Below are positions 1 through 9,747 of a stretch of DNA of 25,200 bases, piece by piece (position 1 is the first letter of the stretch; every line of letters starts with the position of its first letter). The stretch is from contig BFEA01000624.1 in the NCBI GenBank assembly GCA_003427395.1, positions 293,101-318,300 of the forward strand, read 5' to 3'. The stretch comes from Chara braunii. Lineage: Eukaryota > Streptophyta > Charophyceae > Charales > Characeae. The notes beneath the pieces were generated by a model, which saw nothing but the letters and a program-made list of their open reading frames with translations, did no database searches and was not told the DNA's origin. The translations under genes were made by a program, and so were the position numbers.

Positions 1-1080
1 AGAGAGATGTGTTCGAATCATACTTGCAGCGCATCTCATGCGCGGGGTGCCGCACGCACATGCACGCACGAACAAGTGATGCGGCGCATTAAAAAAATAG
101 AAAAACAAAATGTCCTCGTTGTGTCCAGCCTCTTTTCGGAAGGATCCCTACAGCATATCAGCCAGGACCCGACGTCAAGCAGAGATATACTTCAAACTTG
201 TATTCCCTGAGGGTGGGCAGAAAATATATAGTCTGGATTCAAATTCAGGTCTGTGCATGTTGGTTATGGGTCACCATTTCTCTGTTTTCTCGCTTTTCTT
301 TTCTTTTCTGGTTTTTCTTTTCTTAGGAATGCGTGCAGTGGCCCTAGGGGCCTTTACTCACCAAATGCACAAAAGACAAAACATATGGTGGTGTATTATT
401 GCACGTTCTGCAGAAGATTCATTCTAATTTTGCACATTTCGTGACTAGTGCAGCCAAGCCCTAAGAGTCACGTACAGAGACCAACAGGCCCTAGCTACGT
501 GAGCAACCCATAACTGCTGAAACACAGACCTGAACTCGAATCTTGAGTATATATTTGGCCAGCTCGTGCTCTTTTTTTGTTTTTGTTTTTTTTTGTTTTT
601 TTTGTTTTTGTTTTGAGAACACCTCTGTTTGCTAGTGGTGCTGATACGAGCAGACACCACTAGCACCATCCAGGGCTCCATCTATTGGTGGGGAGCTGCA
701 CCTGCTGGAAATCGGGTCCAGCGTCCCACCGATACAATTGAGTGTTTTCACAGGCATTTCATATTCACTGCCTGCCTTGATTTTGGTGGGGGGGTCTGCG
801 CTACATGTCTGTGAGGACCCTTCAGATAGCCTGCATGGGCCGTCTGAGCAGTGTTAAGGGGATCCGTTCTCTGTCTCTCTCTCTCTCTGTCTCGCCCCCC
901 CTTGTATACACAACAAAAAAAAGGAAAAAAAAATGCGTCTGCGCCCCATCACAGACACCCCAGCACCCCCCACCCAGACCAACCCCGCTATCCCCCCACC
1001 AAAATCACAATTTTATTGCAGATTCAGGGTTCTCTTGCCGAGCGCAGAACGACCCCGGTTTGAAAAAAAAATAAAAAAAA
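1..1080. other. Non-coding flank with simple-sequence tracts
   Basis: I see no convincing gene. Open frames are short, overlapping and compositionally biased. The stretch has T-rich tracts interrupted by G (about 571-614), a (TC)n run near 870-892, and C- and A-rich stretches around 895-1075. It looks like ordinary intergenic or intronic DNA of a repeat-rich eukaryote. Confidence 0.5.
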
Positions 1081-1087
1081 TCTGGGT

Positions 1088-1183
1088 TTTTTTTTTGTCC
1101 TGCCCAGTTTACCCGGGCGGCCCCCCCGGGCCCAACCGGCTGGGCCCAGCCCGCCAGGGCAGGCCCGGCCGGGCGGCGTCCTC
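1088..1183 (-). repeat. GC-rich repeat, possible degenerate member of the poly(A)-tailed family
   Basis: A T-run at about 1087-1096 is followed by a very GC-rich block containing ACCCGGGCGGCC and CCCGCCAGGG. Both words also occur in the better-preserved copy at 1568-1671, and the first also in the copy at 20588-20703. Read on the minus strand it would end in a short poly(A). Similarity is partial, so membership is tentative. The block is also rich in self-complementary GGGCCC and CCCGGG words. Confidence 0.3.
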
Positions 1184-1199
1184 ACTCAGGGATATTTCA

Positions 1200-1567
1200 C
1201 ATTTCAAGTTCTATTTCTCAGAGCCAAAAAAAAAAAAAAGAAGTCTGGAAATTAACCCCCCCCCCCTTTTCGAGTCCATAAAATCCAGACTTCCTGCCCA
1301 CGCATATCCACGAGCTATCATGTCCATTTTTTTTTTTTTCCTTTTTCGACACATCTCATTGGATGGGAGGTGGGCATTTTTACAGTCCCTGCTCGGAAAC
1401 TACCCGGCCGTCGAGACCCGATGTATTCGACGTCCGTACTGCTTCACTTAGGCCACACGTGATCGGAATCCTGAACAGAGTGGTGGAATACTTCGCTAAT
1501 GGGTCCAGGCCCCTGAGTCAAAACTTGTTCAGTTTCTGTTTCTGCATAACATAGTTTTGTTTTTTAT
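1200..1567. other. Non-coding stretch, nothing recognised
   Basis: It contains A-, C- and T-homopolymers (about 1226-1239, 1257-1266, 1327-1340). No reading frame looks coding and no motif is recognisable. Confidence 0.4.
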
Positions 1568-1671
1568 TCTTTTTTTTTTTTTTTTTTTTGCTAGGACCTT
1601 CGATGGTCCTTGCGTGGCCGGCCCGCCAGGGAAAATAGGGTGACCCGGGCGGCCCGGCTGGTAGCCTGGGA
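1568..1671 (-). repeat. Short dispersed GC-rich retroposon-like repeat, copy B
   Basis: A poly(T) run (about 1571-1589) is followed by GGACCTTCGATGGTCC, a near-palindrome, and a GC-rich body ending in GGTAGCC. The same order and most of the words recur at 20588-20703: poly(T), GCTNGGACCTTC-ATGGTCCTTGC, a GC-rich middle, ACCCGGGCGGCC, and GTAGCC. On the minus strand both read as a short GC-rich unit with a small hairpin just before a poly(A) tail, like a SINE or processed-transcript retroposon. I see no clear target-site duplication and no A/B boxes, so the class is uncertain. Confidence 0.5.
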
Positions 1672-2029
1672 TGCAAATGCATTTCACCCAACGTGCTGTT
1701 GTCCTGCTGTTGTTGACTGTCTTGAGGTGCGATGCTCTCTCTTTTTCAATGATGTCTGAAATGACCCAGGTACTCGTCAAGATCCACCTCACATACATCA
1801 ATGAACCTTCACATGAGAGTTCACACGTGAGAAGCCAGATCGAGATACAATCAACACTTGAAGATGTCGTCTACGAAATTATTATCAATATAATACAAGA
1901 ATGTTTGTCCCCAGCGGATCTGCCGCGCACACACATGTTAGATGCTGCGCCTGCACACGGCCCCCATTTGCGGGGCCCGACGGTTGCTGAGGGGCCCCAG
2001 GCTCCATGCCATCCAGCACGCACCCTGGA
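1672..2029. other. Stretch without recognised gene
   Basis: A 174-codon frame opening near 1671 runs through this stretch, but it continues straight through the artefactual adapter at 2175. Its first residues look superficially like a signal peptide. I see no homology and treat it as chance. Confidence 0.35.
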
Positions 2030-2174
2030 GGCTTACGGCGGCCTTTTCGGCCGCAGGTACACCCTGAGGCAGCAGTCATTTATTTATTTATGTGCTGTCC
2101 TATTTTGTCTGTTCAGAGGTCCCTTCGGTCTTGCAGTCCCCAAGTTATGGCTTTGGGCTGGGTACACTACCGGC
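2030..2174 (+). repeat. 145-bp duplication around adapter, left copy
   Basis: This segment starts GGCTTACGGCGG and ends CACTACCGGC. It is repeated base for base at 2213-2357, directly after the adapter at 2175-2212. An exact duplicate abutting a sequencing adapter is best explained by a chimeric mate-pair read or contig join. Confidence 0.9.
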
Positions 2175-2212
2175 CTGTCTCTTATACACATCTAGATGTG
2201 TATAAGAGACAG
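2175..2212. other. Tn5 mosaic-end (Nextera mate-pair junction) adapter contamination
   Basis: The 38 bases are the 19-bp Tn5 mosaic end CTGTCTCTTATACACATCT followed at once by its reverse complement AGATGTGTATAAGAGACAG. That is the junction adapter of Nextera mate-pair libraries. It is a laboratory sequence, not native DNA. Translations across it give the peptide strings SYTHLDVYKRQ and MCIRDR, which I know as hallmarks of this contaminant in predicted proteomes. Any gene model crossing it should be discarded. Confidence 0.97.
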
Positions 2213-2357
2213 GGCTTACGGCGGCCTTTTCGGCCGCAGGTACACCCTGAGGCAGCAGTCATTTATTTATTTATGTGCTGTCCTATTTTGTCTGTTCAGA
2301 GGTCCCTTCGGTCTTGCAGTCCCCAAGTTATGGCTTTGGGCTGGGTACACTACCGGC
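2213..2357 (+). repeat. 145-bp duplication around adapter, right copy
   Basis: Exact copy of 2030-2174 placed directly after the adapter. After 2357 the sequence continues GAGGCCG as unique DNA. The true genome probably has one copy, with the left copy plus adapter being surplus. Confidence 0.9.
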
Positions 2358-2828
2358 GAGGCCGTTTTCAGGCCAGGCGTGTTTTGGCGCCTCGCTGCAT
2401 CAGCAGCGTGGTCTGTATAGCCGGTAGGGGCCCAGCCCTGGTAAGCCATTTCAGGCCAGCCTCAGAGGCACGCCCAGCTAAGCCCAGCGCTACATATAGC
2501 TGGGCTGAGGCCGGGTACTACACAGTTGAGTAGCTCACTTCTTGAGCGATACGCTGCTGGTTGAGCGCTGCGCTACCGAGTTGGAGGCTGAGCACCAGAA
2601 GGCAGAGGGGCGGAGGCCATACCTGCAACGAAGGGGACCTTACCTGGCGCCATAGCTGGGACTCCCCTTGCACGTGCGACCTGCACACGCCGACACAGAA
2701 CAGCGGTCAGTTCGTCATTAGCACCTGCAGGTGAGGCAGCGAGGGAGGCAACATCTTCTTCTTCGTCAGTCTCCCTCTCTTCCTCCTCCTTCCTCCTTCC
2801 TCCTCCTCCTGCTCCTTCTTCATCAGAT
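2358..2828 (+). promoter_or_regulatory. GC-rich promoter-like or LTR-like stretch
   Basis: It contains a TATA-like CTACATATAGCTGGG near 2490-2505 with GC-rich direct and inverted words around it (GCCCAGC, GCTGGGC). A leader follows without a long clean frame. The style resembles LTR promoters, as do 4560-4860 and 18380-18600, but I found no paired LTR, PBS or polypurine tract. Treat it as a weak candidate. Confidence 0.2.
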
Positions 2829-3227
2829 ATGAGAAAGAGAGAGAGGTTACGGGCAGAGGTTACTGTGGGCATAGTCCCCAGGGTCCGATCCGACATTTTT
2901 GAGGCAGACATTGATTGGACATTAGGTAAGGGACTATTTTTGGACTTCGCTATCGCGATCATGATCTTCTCCCTCGCCTCTCCCCCCATCTCCGATGTGT
3001 TGGTATCAAGGAGGGACCTTTCTTCTGTGTTTGCGGTCCCTCCTCTCACATGGGTGGTGTATGATGGGATGTCGCGTCAGTCTCGGTCAGGTAAGGACTT
3101 ATCTTTGAGTCTTCCAGTGCGTTACTTTGTGCCATTTTACCCCAACGTCCCCACGAATAGACTGGAGCATTTGTCCCCCTTTAAAAAAAAAAAAAAAGGC
3201 CAGACCCCAAAGTCGAGGGAAAGTTAA
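2829..3227 (+). CDS. Hypothetical open frame, 132 codons, doubtful
   Basis: An ATG-initiated frame begins after a pyrimidine-rich tract and ends after a run of lysines encoded by a poly(A) tract (about 3183-3197), which argues against a real C-terminus. Two sequences resembling splice donors (TTAGGTAAGG near 2924 and CAGGTAAGG near 3090) lie inside it, so part could be exon. I recognise no domain. The middle has a hydrophobic patch. It could equally be retrotransposon leader sequence. Confidence 0.15.
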   Translation: MRKRERLRAEVTVGIVPRVRSDIFEADIDWTLGKGLFLDFAIAIMIFSLASPPISDVLVSRRDLSSVFAVPPLTWVVYDGMSRQSRSGKDLSLSLPVRYFVPFYPNVPTNRLEHLSPFKKKKKGQTPKSRES

Positions 3228-3277
3228 GCCATCTTCACCCCAGTTTCTCTCCCAATGAGTGGGGGAGATGGGGGGGG

Positions 3278-3309
3278 GGGCGCAGCGCGACCGGGAGCGC
3301 TGCGCCCCG
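3278..3309. repeat. GC hairpin
   Basis: GGCGCAGCG and its exact complement CGCTGCGCC are separated by about 10 bases, giving a perfect 9-bp GC stem directly after a run of Gs. It opens a GC-rich minisatellite-like block. No function is implied by context. Confidence 0.6.
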
Positions 3310-3353
3310 CCGATCTCGCCGACGGGCTACGGAGAAGCGGGCAGGCGCGGACA

Positions 3354-3500
3354 GCGCATGGCGACGAAGGGCGACGGGGAGCAGCAGTGAGCGGAAAGGC
3401 GCGAAGGATGAGGATGCGGCGCATGGCGACGAAGGGCGATGGGAGTAGCAAAGGCGCGATGGAAGAGGATGCAGACAGGGCATGTGACGAGCGGTGATGG
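3354..3500 (+). repeat. GC-rich degenerate minisatellite
   Basis: Units begin GCGCATGGCGACGAAGGGCGA at 3354 and again at 3419 (65-bp spacing). A more diverged third starts near 3475 (GGGCATGTGACGAGCGGTGA). Internal words AAAGGCGCGA and GAGGATGC also repeat. Open frames on both strands here come from this composition and are not taken as genes. Confidence 0.6.
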
Positions 3501-4168
3501 GTGAAAGGAAGAGGGTTGGGGGGGGTGGCTATGGTTGTTGTGTAAACCGCTTTGGTGGATTTCGCCAATAGGAAGGGGTCGGGGGTGACGACTTTGCAGA
3601 AGGCTGTAACTAGGGTGCTTCGTTCATCCAGGTGAGTACTTCTATTTGGGAAACGACTTCGGCCTTCTCCGTCTACAGAGCTGTTAGTCTGGCGAGCGCG
3701 GTTTTTTCTGGTATTTTTTCGAGGTTGCTTTTCTACGGGTTTCGCATCATCAAGATTGGAAGTGAATGAAGATGTTGAGTGGGGTAGAGGTAGAGCTTGG
3801 GCGAAGGGATTGATCTGCCCCCTCTTTTTTCAATTGTGGTGTGAATGAATGTCTAGTAGGGTTCGAACCTCCTGCGACGACTCACTGACGGGTTTGGTGA
3901 GGTGGAGTCGCACTTTCTTCTGATCCTTGGGGGATTGGAGATGGCTGTTGTTGTCTTCGGTGTTAGCATTGCCTCGATGCTTAGTAGCTAACAGTGGGAG
4001 GAGGGGGGTCCTCTTTCCCCGATGATGGTGGGGTAGGGTTTGAGGGGAAGGGTGGCAAGTAGGTGCGGGTCGAGGAAGGGGGGAGGAGTTTTTTGGGAAA
4101 GCTCTATGGTTGAGGGTGGAAATTTCTATTAGGATGTTAAGTACGATTTTGGAAGGAGTTTCTTATAA
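3501..4168. other. Non-coding G-rich stretch
   Basis: G-rich runs on the plus strand and no coding frame. A tRNA T-arm-like word GGGTTCGAACCTCC lies near 3859, but I could not fold a whole tRNA around it. It may be decayed repeat sequence. Confidence 0.35.
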
Positions 4169-5270
4169 TTGTGAGGAACAAGCCCTCAAGTGGCCCTATC
4201 AGACATCACATTGTTCTGGGCCAAGGCCCCAGCAAGCCAAGTGCCCGCCCTAAGTGAAGGCGGGCCTGAATATTCGGCACAGGTCAAATTCGACATTTCC
4301 ATATGTGGGTATTCAGGCTCTTGCAGCGCGTCAGTTGGTTGAATGAACGCGCGAGCCTCACTAAGCTGTGCCGTACAGTTGGCCCAGGCCACGGAAGTTG
4401 TGCCTGGGCACCTACACACAAAGCAGGGCCGATACGTTGAGAAGCAGGCCGTCGGCCTTCGGAAAAGCAGTACAGCTGACACACCTACCTGGGGGCCCTG
4501 CGCAGATGCAGCTAACAGCCCAAGTCCGGAGACTCAGGCCGCGCCCAACTGTAAAGGGCCCAGGCCCTCAACTATAAGTCTCGGCCTGGGCACAGGGGAT
4601 GGGGCCCAACCGGAAGCTACTGGAAGCTTCCAGCCAGGCCACACACAGCATACAGCAGGCTGCCACTTCCATAAAGGGAGTGAGGCAGCCGAGGCTAGGC
4701 ATTCTGGCCAGCGTTAGCTATGCGGAGGTGCTGCTGCGCTCTCGCTTGATGCTGTGCTGCTGCCAAGGGCGCTGACGGAGCGCAAGAGGTGAGGTGGGGC
4801 GCTGCAGGGCAGCGGGGCGCAGGCAGCCATAGCCAGGCTGCTGGGGGCCAAGGGGTACAGCGGATGATGGGGTGGTCTTTAGGGAGTGAGGCGCTGTGTG
4901 GGATAATCAAGGTCTGATTGAGGGTGACGAGATGCGTACCTGGTACATGAAGAGAGGTCGCCGATGGTGTGGACAGTCATGTATATTGGTCTTCGTGAGC
5001 CGAATTGATCCTGTTGTGTGAACCAGCTGTAGCGTAGGATAGTATGGTAGAGTAGGCTGGGCGCTGTGCGCCAGACAGAGAGAGCGACTCTGGATACTGT
5101 GTTGGTGTGGCCTACGGGCTTGGACATTGGCACAATACTTCATTGTGTTGCTCTTTATGGATGGTTTTCTCGGTGCATTTGTACTCTCTACTTGGGATAC
5201 TAGTACTTGCTCAACTGTGTGATTTCGCAACTTGGTTTTATGTACATCGCTCACACTCATATTCCTTGCA
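4169..5270 (+). repeat. Possible 5' LTR of the gypsy element
   Basis: This stretch lies directly upstream of a primer-binding-site-like sequence (5274-5285) and could be the 5' LTR: TG at 4169, CA at 5269-5270. It is rich in GGCC words. I could not find a matching 3' LTR downstream of the integrase, so the boundaries rest only on the PBS and the TG...CA rule. The 3' LTR may be deleted, beyond recognition, or the assignment may be wrong. Confidence 0.3.
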
Positions 5271-5273
5271 ATT

Positions 5274-5285
5274 TGGTATCGGAGC
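5274..5285 (+). promoter_or_regulatory. Primer binding site for initiator tRNA-Met (putative)
   Basis: TGGTATCGGAGC differs by one base from TGGTATCAGAGC, the usual plant LTR-retrotransposon site complementary to the 3' end of initiator tRNA-Met. It sits three bases after a CA dinucleotide that could end the LTR and about 1.2 kb upstream of the gag-region ATG, in the right orientation for the pol genes. Confidence 0.5.
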
Positions 5286-6520
5286 TGGTTGATGATCACC
5301 GCTTACCTGACACCGGTGACATTGTAACTTCATGTGCACTGAGGATGCTTCATGTGCAGTGAGTATACTTTGCCGCTTGTTGAATAGCGGGGCCTAGGTA
5401 GAGAGGCCAGCCGCTGGAAGGCTGTGGCGACAACGTGGGAGCTGTGGCGACAGCGGATGTATACATGATGATGAGAGTATGCTGACGTGGCATTTTGGCT
5501 GAGGTGGCACTACATTCCGTTGTGGTACTGAGGCTATTGACCGGTCATCGAAATGCACATCAGCCCAATTGGTGAGAAATCTGTGGTTGGGGGCAGCTAT
5601 CTCCAGGTACGTTGTTCCCATTCCTTATCTACCCTCTCAATCTCTTCTTACCGTGAGGAAGTGAGTCCAACTTGAGTGTACTCTCTTTGGTGAGGAGTCG
5701 AGTGCACTCTATCTTGAGAGACGACATTCTTCCCGGTGGCGCATCTGGCAGGAGAGGGCGGTGCCTCTGAAGGGCCCTGGTCGAAGCACGTGGGTCACGG
5801 TCACCATGCCAACCCAATGGGATTAGTACACGCATGCGATGGCTGCTTTGTCCATTGAGGCTCTTTGTTGCGCTGATAGAAGGGGTGTGCGGACTGACCA
5901 GTCCTATTGAGACGCTCCCAGACCGTCTATAAACATTTCTGGTTGGGGTCTGAATTGTTCACTGGCTGTGATCGTCGTCCTGTTTGCGACGTTAAAGAAT
6001 TCCTGAGGAGATGGGGGCTCTCCTGATCAGCCAGATCATTCAGACGTAAGGCTCGTTGCACGCGAGGGTAAACAAAGGGGCAGGCTGGTCATAAGCATAC
6101 TTCTTGGGCACAGGGGTGCGCCGTGGTTGCACACCTTAGACACCGCAGCTTGATGATGCTCACAAGTACGTTAGATACAGGGGAAGGGGATTCCAATTGA
6201 GAACTCAACTGTTCATCACTTACATATCCATTGTGCATACATCTGCTCACATTGACTAAGTTTTATTTTGATTAGTGGGTTGATCGACTGCTGACACCTA
6301 ACAGACATACTAGAGTACGACTGTAATCTACCATAGATAGTTCTTCTCAAATCTTATGTGCAGACTAATCAGGATAGAGTTTAGACAATGTGTACACTTT
6401 GTGTAGATGCTGTTGATGCCGCTTGACTAGTAGACTAGGTAACTTGCCGGGCAGTTATTTAATTATGTATTTTTAGATCCGGTTAGACGCATGCTGGGGT
6501 AGGTTCCGTCTACCTAACCT
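5286..6520 (+). other. Gypsy 5' leader, no gene seen
   Basis: This fills the gap between the putative primer site and the first gag-region ATG. All frames are short. I see no conserved motif. An untranslated leader of this length is long but not unusual for plant gypsy elements. Confidence 0.35.
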
Positions 6521-7129
6521 ATGAGTGGATCAGAGGGTGGTGAGAGTGCAGATGACAATAGGAGGTTAACAAGGCTATCATCCCTTAGAATCCCTAGAAT
6601 GTTTCAGACCCTACAACCGGGAGAAGAGAGAAGATTAAGGGTTGAAGACAGGGACCGTAATCTTGAGGCTGCAAGAGAAACAGCGGCAGCTAGAGCGGTA
6701 GCAATGGCTACTTCCGCAACAACTGCTGCGAATTCAAATGGTCAAGGGCTAGGCATGCCTACCAGTTCACAGTCAATCTCCAGCAGGTCAGGGGTTGGCA
6801 CTAGTTAGATGGTGGGCTCGCAGTTCAGCTCGCCGCCTCCACGCACCAGGGAGCAGATGGAGCTCCAACAGGTAGAGAGGATCCGCTTGAGATTAGAGGA
6901 GGAACTTAGGCAAGCTACTAAGAGAGAGAAAAAGATCAAAGAGAGAAGTGTCAAATTAGAGGGCAGGGAGGCAGACATGGCTGCACTAGAGGCATTAGAG
7001 GACTCTGCACTTAACACTACAGGAAAGATCCTGAAGGCAAGTGTCTTATCCATGCATGCGTACATAGATAGTAAAATGGACGCAATGCAGGATACTCTAG
7101 ACCAGATTCTGCAAGCGCGCATAAGCTAG
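6521..7129 (+). pseudogene. Gypsy gag leader or N-terminal region, coiled coil, broken
   Basis: Two segments share one frame and are separated only by a TAG at 6806-6808; the second ends at a TAG at 7127-7129. The first part is Ser/Thr/Ala-rich. The second is strongly helical and charged, with Glu/Arg/Lys heptad-like spacing (EQMELQQVERIRLRLEEEL) typical of a coiled coil. It precedes the capsid-like gag in another frame, so it is either the natural N-terminus of Gag after a frameshift or a separate upstream ORF. N-terminal coiled coils occur in some plant and algal gypsy Gag proteins. Function as a Gag multimerisation region is inferred. Confidence 0.55.
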
Positions 7130-7170
7130 GGATCCGGCCAGAAACTTTACCATCGCTGCCACTCTCAGCG

Positions 7171-8334
7171 ATGACAGGTCTCTATGCCGCTCAGTCAAGA
7201 CCACCACCAAGTGTTTCATTAACAGTAGCACTATCTCTGACTGTTGCTTCTTCATCTTCTGGTCCAGCGACTGTTGCTACACCAGAGTCGCCACCTGTCT
7301 CGCAAGCGGGACAACAATATCCTTGGTATCCCAAGACCCTATTGAACCCACCTGCAACCTTTTCAGGAGACAAGAAGGATGAGGCTCTCGACACATGGTT
7401 GAGAACGGTACCAGTGTGGGTGAGGGCCAAAAGGACATTGGTAGAAGAGGAGGTGATAACTCTAGCATCCTACTTAGAGGGTTCAGCAGCCCGTTGGCTA
7501 AATGGATTGGTAGCTTCAAAGGGCTTCGGCAGGAACATGCATGATTGGGCGCAGACCCATACATTAGAAAGCTTTATGGACTTAGTGGAGGCTCGTTGGC
7601 ACAACCCTCAGCAGGCACAGATTGCCACTGACGGGCTCTTGAGACTTGATACTAAAAAGTACAAGTGTGTGCAGGAACTCACCACAGCCGTAGAGCGCCT
7701 GATCGCCGTCCCGGGAGTGGAGTACAATCCACAAGTCTTGCTGACCATGTTTCCGAGATGTCTTCCCACTGACATTAGGAATTTATTAGCCAGCGAGGCT
7801 CGCAGAGAGTATCACACCTTTGAGTCATTCAGCAAGAAGGCCCTAGACTTAGAGGCTACGCTGGGTGGAGCTCAAACCCCTTCTACGGATGGGAGAAAGA
7901 AGAAGACTCCACAAGAGTGGAAGAAGAAGGGTAGTCGATTGATGATGGTTGATTCCGATGGAAATCAAATCGAGATCGATGATTTTTCGGATCTTGTGGA
8001 GGGTTCAGAGTTTGACGGCGAGGAGAGTGTTGAGGGTAGCAACCTCGCCGCCGTAGTTAAGACTAAGGCATCTGGCCGCGGCAAGGGCGGTCAACAAAGG
8101 AGTCAGGGGCAGGCCACTAACCCAAACAAAATAGTTGTTTGGGTTACAGCGGGTCTAAATCAAGAAGTGTGGCGGGACCGTTGGTCTCGAGGTGCTTGTA
8201 TCAACTATGGTGAGTATGGTCACACCCAGTTCAAATGCAAGAACCCGAATGTCTCGCAGAAGATCCCTCCTAAGGGTGGGTTCTCTTCTTCTCAATTTGG
8301 GGCCTCTACGAGCTCCATCTCGGGAAACACTTAG
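7171..8334 (+). pseudogene. gag: Gypsy gag (capsid and zinc knuckle), defective
   Basis: A 387-codon frame with a retrotransposon-gag core. It opens PATFSGDKKDEALDTWL, continues through LEGSAARWLNGL and then ESFMDLVEARWHNPQQA, which is the typical capsid pattern. A Lys-rich stretch and an acidic stretch follow. Near the C-terminus is a CCHC zinc knuckle reading CINYGEYGHTQFKC, in which the second Cys is Tyr (codon 8206-8208); the first Cys, the His and the last Cys remain. The knuckle should bind RNA during packaging, so this copy is probably impaired. The frame ends in TAG at 8332-8334 and pol continues in another frame. The start is uncertain because the preceding coiled-coil region is shifted in frame. 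Confidence 0.8.
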
Positions 8335-8654
8335 GGCCAGTAGAAGTTATAGCTGCTTCTACTCTCGTTGAAGCGAATGATGTACCCTCCCCGTTTCAAG
8401 AGATGGCCAAAGCTATTGACAACTTAGTCACCCTGTAGACGCATATGGACCCAACTATACTCTGTACGTTGGATGTGTCTGAGGCCTTAGAGGACCTTCA
8501 AGGTGAGTGGTCGGCAAGGGACCCTCGTGAGTCTTGGGTGGCACTAAGTAGAGGTCCTAGAGGGGAGCACTTCGTTGTGGAAGTTGATGTGGGTGGTCGC
8601 AAGTGCGGCGCCTTCGTAGAAATTGGCTCCACACGAAACTCGCAACTGCGTTGA
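8334..8654 (+). pseudogene. Gypsy aspartic protease region, broken
   Basis: In the frame through 8334-8651, a linker with a TAG at 8436-8438 leads to GGRKCGAFVEIGSTRNSQL. In active retroelement proteases this position reads D-[ST]-G-[AST] in a context like GSTRN. Here the catalytic Asp codon encodes Glu and the next residue is Ile. The frame stops with TGA at 8652-8654 and the protease C-terminal part continues in the frame that leads into RT. Homology is inferred from the position between gag and RT and the residual GSTRN motif. Confidence 0.6.
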
Positions 8655-9747
8655 GAGACTGTGCCTAAAGGACCGGGTGCAGCGCCTTAGTAGACCGGTA
8701 GCATCTGCTTTGGCCAACAAAAAGCGCATGATGGTGGAGGACTACGTTAAAGATGTAGTCTGCACCTTCTCCTACCCAGGAGGAGAGATAAACCATAAGA
8801 TATCATTAATGGTGAGCGACGAGTTGCCCTTTGACATGTTATTGGGCATGTACTACCTCGAGGTTGCCAAGCCTCAGTTTGACTGGGACAAGGTGTTGAA
8901 GCACGAGTTGCGTAGTGGGAGAACCGTGCGACTGGCCAAGTACAAAGCCAGTAGGTTAGTAGACTCCTATGGGTGCTTATGCGCATCTGCCTTTTACAAT
9001 TATTATAATCAGAACCAAGAGGAAGGGATGTACTTAGTCTATGTCTCTGCAAAAGGGGAGGCCGTTAAAACACCCACAAAGATAGAGACCATCGTCGCTA
9101 AATACCCAAATCTGTTCGAGGAGCCTACAGGAGTCGTAGACAGGGAGATTGTCGATGCCATAGAGATTATCCCAGGAAGTAAAACACCTAAGGGTAGAAT
9201 CTATGGGATGGCTCCAGCTGAGTTGGACGAACTTCGGCGGCAACTGAAAGAGCTCACAGAGAAGGGTTATATCCGGCCTAGCACTTCCCCCTTTGGCTCA
9301 CCAGTATTGTTCGTTCCAAAGAAAGGGGGAACGCTAAGGATGTGCATTGATTATAGAGGCCTCAATGCCATCACTGTTAAGAACGCAGAGCCTCTACCAC
9401 GCATCGACGACCTATTGGATAGGGTGCAGGGATGTAAGTACTACACAAAGATAGACTTAAACTCCAGCTACCATCAGATTGCCATTAGACCAGAGGACCA
9501 GCACAAAACAGCATTTCAAACCATATACGGTCTGTACGAGTTTGTGGTGATACATTTTGGCCTTTGCAATGCGCCGGGTACATTCCAGCACGCCATGAAT
9601 AGGATCTTCCATGACTACTTAGACAAGTTTGTTGTCGTGTACCTCGATGACATGCTTATCTTTAGTAGATCTGTCGAGGAGCATGCTCAACATGTAGACA
9701 AGGTACTTTCACTCCTTCGGCATCACAAGTATAAGATAAACTCTTAG
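8655..9747 (+). pseudogene. pol: Gypsy pol: protease C-terminus and reverse transcriptase
   Basis: This frame runs from the protease tail (FDMLLGMYYLEVAKPQFDW) into a complete-looking RT palm. Motifs include the primer grip approach LRRQLKELTEKGYIRPSTS, then SPVLFVPKKGGTLRMCIDYR, then motif A KIDLNSSYHQI, then FGLCNAPGTFQ, and motif C VVYLDDMLIFS with YLDD intact. RT copies the element RNA into cDNA in the virus-like particle. The frame ends in TAG at 9745-9747, where the downstream duplicate has GAG, so the stop is a point mutation in one copy of a duplicated segment. Confidence 0.9.

Noticed and set aside
1671-2533. Long overlapping open frames of about 175 codons
   Set aside because: They run through the sequencing adapter and the false duplication and contain adapter-derived peptide strings.
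2995-3015. TTGGTATCAAGGAGG as a primer binding site
   Set aside because: Only the first eight bases match the tRNA-Met site; the rest diverges and no gag follows.
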